From Hymenoscyphus infarciens (taxonomy: Eukaryota; Ascomycota; Leotiomycetes; Helotiales; Helotiaceae), in NCBI GenBank assembly GCA_001414345.1, contig LLCB01000062.1, forward strand, positions 62,001 through 126,000: a stretch of 64,000 nt of DNA, read 5' to 3'. The notes under the pieces are model-generated. The model worked only from the letters and a program-made list of their open reading frames with translations. It did not search any database and was not told the origin of the DNA. This document shows, piece by piece, positions 11,701 to 24,329 of the stretch. Positions within the stretch are counted from its first letter, which is position 1; each line of letters begins with the position of its first letter. The position numbers and the translations under genes were made by a program.

Positions 11701-12606
11701 TGCCCAATTGGCGAACCGCGTAGGAAAATCTTGCCATTACATGTCGGGCGAAACGCCGCAAGCTTGCATTGATGATACTTGCATTTTCTCGCTCGAGAAA
11801 GCCTAGTCGACCGACTGCGTGAGAACAGGAGACGTCGTAGCCCGGGCCCAATTCTGATAGCAGGATCTCTCTCGCTTGTAGCTCCTGTTCGGGATTTGAA
11901 GGGGAATAGATTCCGATGACGATGATGGATTTGAGGGATTTGGATTTGATAATGCGTGCTTGTTCCTGTAGCTGCTTCTCATTGAGAGAAAGGATGGGGG
12001 TACCGTCGACTAAGAAAGTCAGTCTACGGGGTTTTGATTATGAAGTAAAGCAGTAAGTTTCCAAGTGGACATCTTAGGATCCACGTTAGCCTGCGTTGGA
12101 AACAAACATACCTTGATAGCCGCCATCAACGTAACCAAAATGACCTTCGACTAGATTTCTCAAAGCCGGTGGAAAATCCACAAAGGGTGGGGAACCATGA
12201 GAGTGAGGGCCGCACAATCGAACAATGGCAACTTGATCCAACTTGCTCGAATCTTGCTCCAGGACGGCGTTGACAAATTGCTAGACCTCGTTAGCCATTG
12301 CCATACGAAAGTAACCTACAGTCTCAGCAAAGAAGAAAAGCAGGCTCTCACAGTGGTCCCAATCTTGACAGATCCCACGTGCTCCTTTGGAATCTCCGCC
12401 TTCCTAATCACCTCCTCAATCGCAACTTCCACGCCTTGTTGGATATCCGCTGTAGTTGGTGTCTTGTGCCATGCCAACACCTTTTCATCTCGAAGAAGGA
12501 CCGCGTCGGTATTCGTGCCCCCCACATCGATTCCAATCACACAGGGAGAGATTTTGGAAGGCATCTGGAAGGTATCGGGCACTTGCGAGGAAGCAGAAAA
12601 AGACAT
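8756..12606 (-). CDS. Hydantoinase/oxoprolinase-DUF917 fusion protein
   Basis: Predicted 983-residue cytosolic ATP-dependent amidohydrolase-like protein of the hydantoinase A/5-oxoprolinase family. Twelve exons (minus strand): 12606-12352, 12280-12112, 12009-11517, 11469-11238, 11184-10939, 10887-10300, 10247-10204, 10155-9909, 9833-9689, 9596-9295, 9146-9007, 8846-8756. All junctions keep frame. Domains: hydantoinase/oxoprolinase N-terminal (GIDVGGTNTDAV at residues 25-36); ASKHA-type hydantoinase A (VDVGGTTTD near 303-311, rebuilt exactly across the 47-bp intron; LVGGGS near 432-437); DUF917 from about 600 to the end (TGILGVGSCGEPY, IPNEIGGMNSFEALL, YKYGLRVSVIALRAPPVW). Fungal proteins with this fusion are usually about 980 residues. 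One intron (11185-11237) is GC-AG. ATGs at 12615, 12612 and 12564 are alternative starts. Substrate unknown: cyclic amides such as hydantoins are the family guess. Confidence 0.88.
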
Positions 12607-13490
12607 CCACATCAACCGTCAACGGAGCTGGACTGAGAGGGACCCATGATTATAAATGAGGGAAGAGAGGAGATGTACGGAGATATCAAACGAGGATGGC
12701 CCCTTTTTTTTCGCCGATAATGCGGGTGAAACTCTCGTTCTCTCGCAAGGGAGTGGGGTGGAGGGGGAATGGGGGGAATGTGTATAGGAGCAGGAAGGCA
12801 TTGGCTACCTAGATGGGTCTGGACAGCAAAAGCCGGCGGGGATCCAGTGTGAGGGGAGGGGAGAGGGGGGAGGGGGATTGGCACCTCCGTACCCTACCGA
12901 GGGGCCGCTAACTGGCGATGCGATGGAGACAAGACACAGGAAACGGAAAGGGAGGAGAGGAGGATGGTCTTTTGGTGCATCAACCAAGCTGTCAAGGCGG
13001 TTGTGGTGTATTTGGTCTTGGTTTGCCGTCTTCCCGTAGCAAGAGCCGGACGCGGCCCGAGTCAGGAGTGGCGATTCTCGGGCCATTCTTGAATCGTGAG
13101 GTCACGTGAAGGGGTGAGCTTGCACCTGATGAGGTAATTCAGGCGACGGTGTGACAACCTCCACCTCTGTCGACCGATCCTCAAAAAACCAAAAAACCGA
13201 GTACCAGAATTATCTGAAGACCAAATGACCTGATCCTGGCGATCGATCCCTCGGCAAGATATGCAATTATCACGTTGTGCATGTCATGGAATTGTGAAGC
13301 CCAGGTGGATAATATTCACAATACCTTACCTATCTGCTTGCTTTTTTGCGGGGCTAGCTAACTGCCTCGTCATTCAGGTTATGGCATTGTGCAAGGCTGC
13401 ATTGCATGCATACTTCGCATACCTTGCATACCTTGCATACCAAGTAAGAAGAGACCGCGGCGGCATAACTTAGTATATCTTTGACCACTA

Positions 13491-13580
13491 CTATCCCCCC
13501 TTAAGTAAATGTAATCGCACGGCCGCTGTGCCATACTAAATGTCTGTGCACTCTACATTTAGTTCTGGGGGGGGGGATAG
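13491..13580. mobile_element. Tiny TA-flanked inverted-repeat element (MITE-like)
   Basis: Left end CTATCCCCCC followed by AAGTAAATGTA; right end TACATTTAG, then a G run and GGATAG. The arms are inverted repeats of about 23-27 bp, differing mainly in the length of the C/G run and a few central bases. A TA dinucleotide lies immediately outside each end (13489-13490 and 13581-13582), as expected of a Tc1/mariner-type target duplication. Total 90 bp and non-coding. A hairpin arising without transposition is possible. Confidence 0.5.
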
Positions 13581-13770
13581 TACTCTATCCCACAAACATG
13601 GCTACTCACAAACATGGCTGCACTGCAACATGGCTTCGCTTCGGGGGACTCCTGATGCAGAAAAGGCGGCTTGTTAACCCCACAGTTTGTGATGAATGAA
13701 TGGATGAGGAGATTTGCAATGTTGGCGACGCCGCCGACGGGAGGTGGAGGTGATTTCTCCTTGGGGAATG

Positions 13771-13800
13771 GTGTCTGTTGGTGTCTGTTGGTGTCTGTTG
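13771..13800. repeat. Three tandem copies of a 10-bp unit
   Basis: The unit GTGTCTGTTG is repeated three times without error, in the promoter region upstream of the Atg22-like gene. No function is implied. Confidence 0.85.
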
Positions 13801-14044
13801 GTTATCCTTCAGCTCGCTTGAGAGCACGCCCAGGGGAATGAGGGGGTCGCTGTGCTCTCTACAGTAGCATTCATATAAAATGTCTTGTCTTTTCTATATC
13901 AGGCTTCTTTCTCCTCCCCTTTAATTCTTTTACTCTTCCATGTCCTTTCCCTGCGGAATATATTACACCTCCCTTTGATATAAAGTTTGAACATTTGCCT
14001 GCCATTTTGGGTACGGCCATGCCCGGAAATCCAAAGTAACCTAA

Positions 14045-14069
14045 CCTACCTACCTACCTACCTACCTAC
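14045..14069. repeat. CCTA tetranucleotide microsatellite in the Atg22 leader
   Basis: About six CCTA units 44-68 bp upstream of the start codon, followed by CCACA-type repeats. It probably lies in the transcribed 5' leader; copy-number change could alter leader length. Confidence 0.75.
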
Positions 14070-14112
14070 TCCTCACCACACCACACCACACCTCACCCTC
14101 CACTTTCCAGCA

Positions 14113-15953
14113 ATGGTCGCCCCCGAGAAGACTGAAGGCCAAATCACCACCGCCAGTTCAGACAACATCGAACTCGGCAAGTCGGACTTCGCCGTCACCG
14201 ACTCTTCTTCTCCTCCTGCAGAGTCCATCAATGCCCAAGAACTACGCTTCAATCCCCATCTCGCCGAACCCGTTGGTCCTCCTGCAACGCAAAAAGAAGT
14301 TTGGGCCTACTATGCCTACTATGCCGCCAATAATGGAATTGGTACTTTTCAATAGTCAGTGCCTCTCCTCTCCTCTCTCTTCGGTCCATCCAGAACCCCC
14401 GGCAAAAAACAGCGACGGAAATCTAACAGAGCTCTCTCGACAGCTCGAACCTTCTCTTCCAAAACTTGATCTTTCAAGCCGGCTTCAATCCAAATGTACT
14501 GCCCCTAGGTAGCTCCTCCTGCGATGTCGATCCGACGGCGCCTTGCCATGTTTTCTGGGGAGGCGGACAAAAAACCAAAGAATACACCTCCGTCGTCTTG
14601 ATCTCAACCGGCTTGACGTTTTTATCCCAGGCTCTTCTTTTCCTCGGGGTGGGTAGTCTGGCAGATTTTGGCAGTTGGAATCCTTGGGTAGTGAGGGGCT
14701 TTTCCGTCCTGTGTTGGGCATTTGAATTTGGGTTCTTGGGTGTTACTACACCATCCAAATGGCGAGCAGCCATGGCCTTGTACATCCTGAGCAGTACGCG
14801 CTTTTCCATCCACTGCTCCATTCGCACAACTGACAGCTAAATAGGTGTCACTTTCTGGGCCTCCTACGTCTTCTTCAACGCCATATTCCCCAAACTTTCC
14901 CACGACCTCCCCGAAGTACGAGCCGCGAGGGAACAATTGCTGAATGAAGAAATTGACGAGGAAACATACGAGAGGAAATGCTCAATGGCACGGTCGAAAA
15001 TCATGAATTTGAGCTACGGTTGGAATAATGTTGGGTTTGTGTTATGCTGCGCGCTTTCACTCGCCGCCCTCGTCGGAGTGGGCGCCGACGATTCCGTCGA
15101 GCAAAACAATTATGGATATTCTGTTGCCGTGTCCGTCTGCACTGGGTTTTGGGTCATTTTGGCCATCCCGTGGTTCCTATGGGAAAAGAAACGTCCTGGT
15201 CCACCTCTCCCAAAGAACGACAACTACCTGACCTTTGGATTCAAGCAGATGTGGTTTGCTGCTAAACAGGTGTGGACATTGAAACAGACCTTTTTCTACC
15301 TCGTTGCCTTCTTCTTGCTGGCAGATGGCATTTCGACAACCATCACTTTAGCTTCAATTGCTCAGACCCAGGTGGTGTCATTTTCGGCTACTCAAAACAC
15401 CTATCTCATCATGGTTCAAGGAGGGTCTGCTACCGTATGCGTCTTTGGAGCATATTACGTTCAGAAGTTCTTCAATCTCCGGACCAAAACCATCCTACAA
15501 GCATCCAATTTTGCTTGTCTGCTCGTGGCCCTTTGGGGCATGGTGGGAATCTGGTCTGATAAATTTGGATTACACAATTTATGGGAATTTTGGTTTTTCA
15601 ACGGTATATATGGGCTCTCGTATGGTATTCAATTTTCCTACGGCCAAGCATTCATGGCAGAATTGGTGCCACGCGGACGAGAGTACATGTTTTTCAGTCT
15701 TCTCGGGATAGTGTCCAAAGGATCCGCATGGATCGGGCCGATTGTGTCCAGCGCGATCGTCGATCGAACTGGCAACCAGTGGACGGCATTTCCTTTTCTT
15801 GCGGCGCTTATATTTGTTCCCTGGGTCGGGATTTTCTTTATTAGCGAGAAGAAGAGCAGAGTGGAATGCGCGGAATATCTCGCACGAGAGGCGGCAGATT
15901 TGCGAAAGGTACGTCGCGATGAGATATTGGCAATATCCAAAAACGAAAACTGA
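14113..15953 (+). CDS. Atg22-like vacuolar amino-acid effluxer (MFS-type)
   Basis: Integral membrane protein of the Atg22 family. Yeast Atg22 exports amino acids from the vacuole after autophagic breakdown; filamentous fungi carry several paralogues. Three exons: 14113-14354, 14444-14793, 14845-15953, giving 566 residues. Intron 1 (89 bp) has a GTCAGT donor and ATCTAAC branch; intron 2 is 51 bp. A hydrophilic N-terminal tail of about 60 residues precedes the family hallmark WAYYAYYAANNGIGTFQYSN (from about residue 64), continuous only after splicing. Many hydrophobic spans follow (for example LTFLSQALLFLGVGSLADFG, IYGLSYGIQFSYGQAFMAEL), with an acidic cytosolic loop (NEEIDEETYERK). The start ATGGTCGCC has no competing upstream in-frame ATG in a credible context. 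A CCTA repeat lies in the leader. It diverges from the hydantoinase gene. Paralogue identity is not resolved, so no symbol is given. Confidence 0.85.
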
Positions 15954-16706
15954 AGCAGCCCTTTTTTTTGATACCCGGTGAGGACGACGAATCTGAACCA
16001 CGACGCACCTTTAATATTCTATATTTACTTCTATATAATCGTACAATTACACATATCATTATTTTCCACATCTTTCTTTGGATTTCCAGCTTGACGTTTT
16101 TACTTTTAATGAAGATGGGCTTCTCGCGTTTAATTCCCTGTTGTGAAGAGCGGCAGAGATGCCGACGGAGCCATTCTAGCTAGCTTCGGGATATTTCCCG
16201 TACCAAGTTGTTCCGTTGGCAAATAGAAAGTCGACCGACTATAAGCTTTGCTTCATAGCTTGCAGGCAAACAACGTTTTAAATGAGGCAGCCCTGAGGAT
16301 TTCCCCTCATTGGAAGTGTTCATACTGCATCAGCGGGAGGTATTTTTCTGGAACGACACTAGCCTCAACACAGATGTCGCTGCAGAACCACGTCAAAGTC
16401 TGTCAGGGGCTTCATTGGCATCTGGTTACGCGTTACGCTCGTCAAAGGTCTCTGGGGGTGGGGGCGTATAGGATAGCTATTATTGCTCTCATTTCAGTTC
16501 ACACTGGGGTGATTTCAGTCGGCCCTCTGGGTTGTTTGAGTTGGTTGAGTGAGCATCTATTGATGCACCTGCCCTAATACAGCGGAAATACTCCATTCTT
16601 TTCTCATCAATCCCTCTTCCCCGGAAACCTGTGGTGAACAGCTGAACGGTAGGACCCTCTTCCCTTGGTGGTGTGATGAGCTGAAGGGTTCACCCTCCTA
16701 CCGGTA
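15954..16706. other. 3' flank of the Atg22 gene up to the transposon
   Basis: Normal-composition DNA holding the 3' untranslated region. The open frame 16248-16577 has no motif. At 16645-16705 an imperfect palindrome (CGGTAGGA ... TCCTACCG) lies immediately before the TA where the AT-rich element begins. Confidence 0.45.
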
Positions 16707-17980
16707 CCTTAGCAGTGACAGCCAAATTAGAAAACTATAGGGGGATGGTTTAAGGGTATTAGTAGTAAGGAGATAGTAATTAAGAATATACAGTGTAAAA
16801 TTATAGCTATTAAACTTTTAAATAGTTTAAAAATGTTAATAGTTTAGAGATAGTTTATTAGGTAACGGTTATTTAAGGCCTTAACTACTATATATAATAA
16901 CGGAGATTCGGAATTAAGTAGTAGATCTACGGTCTTTTATTAGTTTAAAATAGTAAGTAGTAAGATCTACTAAACTAGTTATAGAATAGACTACTAGAAA
17001 TTTTAAACTAGTGTACGACTATAACTCTACTTTTAAACTTAGTATTACTAATTCTAGAGTAAAGCTATTTATAACTCTACCTAACCCTAGTTATCTAATT
17101 ATTCTAGGTAAATCTTAATAATTACTAAGTATAAGTAAAAGCCCCTTTCTAATAAGGACTTAGCTAATTTGCTAAAATAATAGCCTACTAACTCACTTCT
17201 CTCGGTACTGATCTAGACCTATTTAACTTTACTAAAGACTCTCCTCTCTTTCTTCTAAATAGCCTTACTATAGCTTAGGTATATTATACTCTTTTTAAGC
17301 TATTAATTTATTAGATATTTAATTAAATAAATACTTAAATTTATCTTATTATTTCTTTATTAAATTATTTACTTAGTTACTTATTTACTTAAATAATTAT
17401 ATAATTAATAGGTTTACTAGACTTATTATAATAATTTATATAAGACTTATACTAATCTATTTAAGAGAAAGTCTAGATCTTATAAAGCTATACTACTACC
17501 TACTAATAAAGTATAAGTAGATGACGAGAAATAGAAACTCCTAGACTAAGATTTCTAATTTAATACGTTTCTATATAAGATATATCTTAATAAGTAGTAA
17601 GCTTACTTTAAAAAGCGATTTCCTAGTATTAATATAACTTAGGAATCTACTAAGGTTACTTTTACTTTAAAAAAAGCATAAGATAGATATAAGGTATTTA
17701 AGAGTAATACTTTTAAGATATATAAGGTAAGCCTTACTTTTCTTCTAGATACTTAGCTATAAGTCTTCTAATTTACTTAATTTCTAGGTATACTACTAAG
17801 CTACTATTAAGTAGATACTCTTCCTTACTAAGCTATCTCTTTCTTAAACTGTTATTAAGAATTATTTTAAATCCTTCTTTAATAAGGAGAATTTCCTTAC
17901 TATCTAGTATAAGATTAGTAAGTTTATTAACTTTAATAAGTTAGAGGAGTTAGGGAAATTCTTTTATAAGAGTAAGTAAC

Positions 17981-17988
17981 TTATTTAC

Positions 17989-18039
<51 letters not shown>

Positions 18040-18043
18040 TTAT
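17981..18043. repeat. ATTT microsatellite
   Basis: A run of roughly fifteen ATTT/TTTA units inside the RIP-degraded element. Confidence 0.9.
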
Positions 18044-21000
18044 TCTAACTTATCTATTATAGAAATTTACTACAAGCTACTTTTAGAAATAAGGGTTTAT
18101 ATTAATATAATACTTACTATACTAGAGAAGAAGAAGTTAGCCTTTATCTTTAAGTATTAAGTTATACTTAACTTTTATAATACTATGTTTTTATATAGAT
18201 TATTTAATAAAGTAGAATAAGAGGACTTTACTAAGGCTTTTAATATTACTACTAGAGAGAAAGCTAAGAAGACTAAGAAGGATTTGTCTAGGCTTACTAG
18301 GTAAGTTAAGTAACTAATTACTAGATTAAACTAATTATAATATAAAATAAATAATACTAACCTTCCTTCTCTTAAGAGACTTTAAACTATTACTCTAGCT
18401 CTCTCTAACTCTAATATCGACCTAGCTTTAGCTAGAATAACTAGTAGACCTTTTACTACTAGAAATACTAGTTCTAGTTAATCTCTCTTTTTTGTTTCTC
18501 TTTCGTATATCTCTACTATACTTATTTACTTTTTATTATTGCTTTTTATTATTACTTTTTATTATCGCTTTTTTAATTATTCTTACTATATATGGAGTTT
18601 TTGGTGGATTTATATAGTAGATAATACTCTTGCTTTAGCTACCTATTTTGCTTATATTATACCTCTTTTTATAATAACTATTATACTTATAGTATTCTTA
18701 GCTTATATATTTTATTTTAGAATTAGAAATAGGTTCTAGCTAGTATTAGTATTTCTATAACTGTCTTATATAAAATATGTCTTATATAAGACATAATCCT
18801 AATACTTCTAGTCTTATAACGTAGAAGTAGAAATCACTTAATACTTCGTTAAAATCTATTAAGCTAATTATTTTATCTATACTAAATAAATCTAATAAAT
18901 AGATACCTAAATTATTACTAAAGTTAGACTAGAAACCTTGAATTATCTTTAGAGTATTAAGTAATAATCTAAAAAGATTACTTATAGCTTTAAAGTTAAA
19001 TTTAAAAGTAACTTTGAATAGTTAAGTTAGGATTTATAAGTATTTATAAAGGGGTAAGAGATTATAACTTTAGAGGTCTTAGGATTATGATTTTAATTAA
19101 TAAATTGAATTTTTTTATATATTAATATCTTTTCTTAAAGTATTAAATATACTTTTAAGTATTTTTAAATCTTATATTCTAAAGTTATAGTAATTTAAAA
19201 TTATATAAGGTAGTTGATAAGGCTTAAAATTAGAGTTTTAAGGTCGTTTATAATAACCCCTCTATTTTGCCTCTCTAGTTTACCTCTCTATTACGACTTA
19301 TCTATACTATAGTAGTAATACTATATACTTAATATATATACTATAGTAATATTAGGTAGTTATATAGTCTAGAGACCTAGTAAATCTAAGTTAGACTCTA
19401 ATAAGCTTACTCTGCCTTATTAAACTTTATTACCTACTATAATAGGCCTCTTTAAACAACTCTATATAGAAGAAGAAGAGCCTAGCTTTAGAGCTAGTTA
19501 TGATTTTCCTAGTAGATTAGATAATAATAATAATAATAGAACTACTATTATTATAAGTCTTATTTCTAGATTATTCTATAGCTTATTTTCTAATTAATAA
19601 AGGATTTAAATAAGAATAAAGTAGTTAAGTAGCTATTTAAGTATAAAGGGGATATAGACTCTAAATTAGGTAATACTATTACTAATAGTCTAGCTTTCTT
19701 CTAGCTTTAAGAACTAGCTAAGGTTTTAGATTATTAGTAGTAGTAAAATAACGATTTTAATACTAATATTCTCTTTTAAAGTATTAAAGAAATAGATTCT
19801 CTAGAAACTCTTTCTCTAGCTACTATAGCTGCTTAATCTCTAATAATAAATATACTATCTCTAGCCTCTCTCTTAATAGTATCTCTAGGCTCTTTACTAC
19901 TTCTAGGCCCTCTACTACTCTCTAAACCTCTAGATAACTTAGAACTTATTCCTTTAAAGCGTTAAAAAGCTCTTTCTTTATTCTTAGATTTTTAACTTCT
20001 ATTCGCTTTATAGACTAAAACTACTAGACTTTCTCGCTCTTATTATACTACTCTTAAAGAAATATTATCTATAGTAGACTATTCTTTAATTAAGAAGCTT
20101 TCTAATAACATTGATACTCTTAAGTATAGGCTTAATACTTAGATACTATTACTTAAGATATATAAGAAGCTAATCCTCTTAAATATTAATAAGCTTTAGA
20201 CTCTTTGAAATTAGGAAAAATAAACCGATAAAGACGAAATAATAGCTAATAAAGGTCTAATCGAAACCACTGTTAAGAATCTATATTACTTTAATCTAGT
20301 TAAGCTCTTTAAATCCTTTCTTTCTATACTAGAAATTAGAGCTAAATTATATACTAGACTTAGTTATTTCGTTAACCTTTCTTCTTAAATCTAAGAGAGG
20401 GATTAATAGCATTCTTCTATTAGAAGTACTTCTAAGGAGTTTATATACTATAAGGCTATTAATAATATACTACTATATTCTATATGTCCTTCTGATTTAG
20501 TTAATTACTTTTATAGTAATTCTAGATACTATTATTATACTCTTTAAGGCACTACTTATATAGGACGTATTCTAGTAATTACTAGAGATTATTATAGTAT
20601 CTAAGAATATAGAAGACTTCTTAGATCTACTACTATTAAAGTATAACGCTTTAAGTGGCTTTCCTAGCTTTAGAACATACCTAGCGCTTCTTAACCTCTT
20701 ATACCTAGAGAACTAGTTATTCTTAAAGATGATATTTTATATATTCTTAAACTAGTAGTATACTAAGCTATAGTTTAAATTACTTTTCTTTATATATTTT
20801 AGAGTAAATTTAGGCTTTAAAATAAGTACTATAATAACTAGGGTCCTAGATTTATATACTAGATTTAAGAGACTATAAGTAATAGTAATATATAATACTA
20901 CTCTCTTAATACTTTATATATAGTATATACTAAGCTAGAGTTATAATATTATAGCCGAGATTAATTACTTACTAGATTAAGCTCTTAAAAGTAGTAAAAA

Positions 21001-21550
21001 CTAGTTTTAAGTATATCTCTTCTTTACTTCTCTAATAGTTTTAGTTTATATTAAAATATAAATAGATTTTTAATAAATATATATTTATTCTTTACTAGGC
21101 TTACTAATAAGGAATATAATTACTATATTAATATACTCTCCCTTTCTCTTAGACTGTATAGTAGTAAGTAATCTACTAAAATCTAAGTTTATAATTCTAA
21201 CTTTTCTATAAGTAATCTTATAGATGTCTTTAAGTTACTTAGCTAATCTATTTTAGAACTTTAGTAGAGTATTAAGATGTTAATTAATAGTATAAAAACT
21301 ATTATTTATATCTTTATTCTTAATTATATTACTAATATAAAAGAGGCTAATAAGAATACTAGTATTATAGCTCTTAAGAGTAATATTTCTTACTAGCTTT
21401 GTAATATCTTAAAGGAAATGTGTTATATAATTAACTATGATATTGTTTTAAATAGTTGATATTACTATGAAGTTCTTAGATAATATAAGGCTATAAAAGC
21501 TAAGCTAAGTCTAAATTAGTAGCGGGAATTTGTAAGTTAAACTAGTAAGT

Positions 21551-21590
21551 AATTTATTTATTTATTTATTTATTTATTTATTTGTTTATT
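21551..21590. repeat. TTTA microsatellite
   Basis: About ten tetranucleotide units with one T-to-G change near the end, inside the same degraded element. Confidence 0.85.
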
Positions 21591-24329
21591 ACTAATTATT
21601 ACTAATTGTTTATAGGTATTTCTATTGAGCCTCTACTAATAAAGTACTTAACTCTAGCTCTTAATCTTATACTATATAATCTAATTAATCTAGCGTACTC
21701 TAAGTATAATAGTATTATAAAATTAATATATTTTATACTTAAGGATTCTATACTTACTTTAGACGCTTTAGTTAAATATGTTACTCTTTTAAAGAGAATT
21801 CCTTTCTCTCTTAAATAGTAATCCCTTCTATTACTAGCCTACTATATTAGCTCTTATTCTATATAATAGTATTGCTAATAGTCTATTATTATACTAGTAC
21901 TTCTTTGAGTATTTCTCTAGGAATCTTATATTAGGCTATTCTTTATTTAAAGAATTAAGTGAGTCTTTAGAATTACCTTAGATATAAATTCTTAAGCTTA
22001 AAACTTTATAGTTAATACTATTGTTATAGTATATATATATATTACTAAGTCTAATATACTTATTCTCTTAGACGAATTATTAGCTATAGATAGGTAAAAT
22101 TTATAAGTTATAGTTAAGATATCTCGTTATCTATTCTAGTCTTTATATAAAGTATTAGTAGTCTTAGCTAAGCTTAATCTAAGGAGTATACCTCGAAATA
22201 TACTAGTTCCTTTACCCTTAGTAAGCTATAGAGGCTTAGTAGTAATAATTCTAAGCTATCTAGTATTAGAAGATATAGATACTATAGATTTTAATAGCGG
22301 TGGTATTATAGTAGCTAAGGCTTTAAAGACTATTTATAAAGCTAAGATATATAAAGACTAGGCTCGTCTAAATACTTATACTAGACTTTATTTCTTCTAA
22401 ATAATAGAAGTATATAGTACTTCTAGGATTAATTCTATCTAGGCTAGGGAGTTTATATATAAGTAAGTCTTTAAACCTCTACTTACTCTTTATATATAGG
22501 TATCTAATTAGATACTTTATAGGAAATTTAAAAACTTGATTTATAATACTAATTATATAAATCCTAAATAAGATCTACTTCTATAAGTTAATTTTAAAAT
22601 AACTACTCGCCTTCTTATTTTAGATATAATAAAGTAAGATAAGCTAGCTTTAACTTAGTAATTTATATATCTTTATACTAATTATTCTAGCTTATTTACT
22701 ATATTATTCTCTAAATTAGAATAAGAACTAGCTATAGATTTAGAGGAAGAGAGTGAAGCTCTTAGTAATATCTAATCTAACTGCTCTTATATATATCTAG
22801 TAGTAATTAGCTATATAGCTTCTCTTTACTATACTAGTCTCCGACTTCTAATTAAAGTAGATAAGGTAAATTAAGTATTTATAAAAGCTCTTATTAATAT
22901 ATATTCTTAGGATTATAGCTATTATAACCTTATTAGTATTAGAAATTGTCTTATCTATTAGTATAAGAAGCTAGCTTATAATTTTAAGTAAGTAAACTAC
23001 TTATTACTCTCTTCTTTCCTTTTAGCTGCTATAAAAGTCGAGATTTTATAAAGTCCTTTTTTAGCGCTATCTTTTAGGCTCTTATTACCTATCTACCTCT
23101 TAGTAACTCTTAAACTTAATAAGCTATATTATAATAATATAATAGTTTTATAATTCTAAACTTAGATAAAAGTAATATGCTTACTTTTGTCTATATTTAT
23201 ATATAATAAAATCTTATATTTATATTATAGTTACTAATAAAGTTAGAGTAGACTTTTTTTAGGTCTAAGGTTAGAATACGCTATAGCCTAGGAGGCAGCT
23301 TAAGAGGACCTTAGGACTTAGTAAAGTTTTAACCTTTATAGTACTACTAGTACTATACTTTCTTTTCTACGCTTTTTTAACTAGATACTAATACTTTTAT
23401 AGTAAAAAGCGCTATGTTTATTATAGAGAGGACTTTATCTATTACTATAGAAACTTAATTAGAAGAATTAATAGTATTTTTACTACTTAATTTATAAAGT
23501 AACTAGAAACCTATCTCTTTATTATAATTACTCTAGTTATTAATATATCTAGAGTAGATAACACTCTTAATATTCTTATCTATAAACTCTCTAGCTAATT
23601 CGAATATATTAGACTTCTTAATATTAGAATATATGACGAGATATTATATATAGTACTAGTTTATAATATAGTATAGCCTAGATTACTTAACTTAGGCGAA
23701 TTTAACTTCTTAGATATTAATACTAGTGATTAGCTACTTTATATTAACTAGGATATCTGATTCTTGTGAATAGCTTTATAATTATCTGAGCTAGGAGCTA
23801 GGAGCTAGCTAGAAGCTGGCTAGAAGTAAGCTAGAGTAGCTAGAATTCGCCTAGCTAATAAGAAGACTTTAAACTATTAAGAATTCTAAACTATTGACTT
23901 CTTAAACTATTAAAATATGATATTACTATAAACTCTTTATATACTATACTCTAACTATATAAAATTATAAACTAGATTGTTTTATAAACGACTTAAATAA
24001 TATTTAATAGTATGTTTTTTTAATTGCTTATTTATTATTAATAGTTTCTTTTTTAAACGCCTTAAATAATATTTAACTATATATTTTATTAACTACTTAT
24101 TTTAATATAATTATTATAAAAAATCTACTATAAAATACTAATTTACTACTTATAATTTGAAACGCTTACTCTTATTAATAGTGTATAGTTAGTAAATAGT
24201 AAGAAACTGTTTAGTAAAAAAAACGGTGCTTCTACTGTTTATATACCGTATTCTAAGCTAGGGGTTACTGCTAAGGTAGTTATCTCATATGTTACCAAGA
24301 GTGTCGGTAAATCCCTTCTAACTCGTCTA

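Larger units (their letters stand above)
12607..14112. other. Divergent promoter region of hydantoinase and Atg22 genes
   Basis: About 1.5 kb between two head-to-head genes. It is rich in pyrimidine/purine tracts, including a long GA/GGG-rich stretch at 12700-12880, which on the minus strand is the CT-rich core typical of fungal promoters. It contains a 90-bp TA-flanked inverted-repeat element and two short tandem repeats, listed separately. No protein-coding frame here is convincing. Confidence 0.45.
16707..24276. mobile_element. 7.6-kb RIP-degraded DNA transposon candidate, superfamily unknown
   Basis: The AT-rich block begins and ends with inverted sequences: left CCTTAGCAGTGACAGCCAAA, right (reverse complement) CCTTAGCAGTAACCCCTAGC. 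The first ten bases are identical, and about 22 of 29 match overall, with several differences of the RIP type. TA flanks both ends (16705-16706, 24277-24278). Composition inside is strongly RIP-like and every frame is riddled with stops, so no transposase motif could be read. Small frames at 18539-18739 and 21606-21818 are chance openings. Two ATTT microsatellites lie inside. Several older repeats could be stacked here; the single-element view rests on the ends. Confidence 0.5.

Noticed and set aside
13381..13445. CRISPR-like or satellite repeat from GCATACCTT words
   Set aside because: Only three to four short copies without spacers; a minor local repeat, and the DNA is fungal.
18539..18739. 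66-codon hydrophobic frame in AT-rich DNA
   Set aside because: Hydrophobic only because TTT/TTA/ATT codons dominate; no context, inside RIP-degraded repeat.
21606..21818. 70-codon frame in AT-rich DNA
   Set aside because: Chance opening between RIP stops; no motif.
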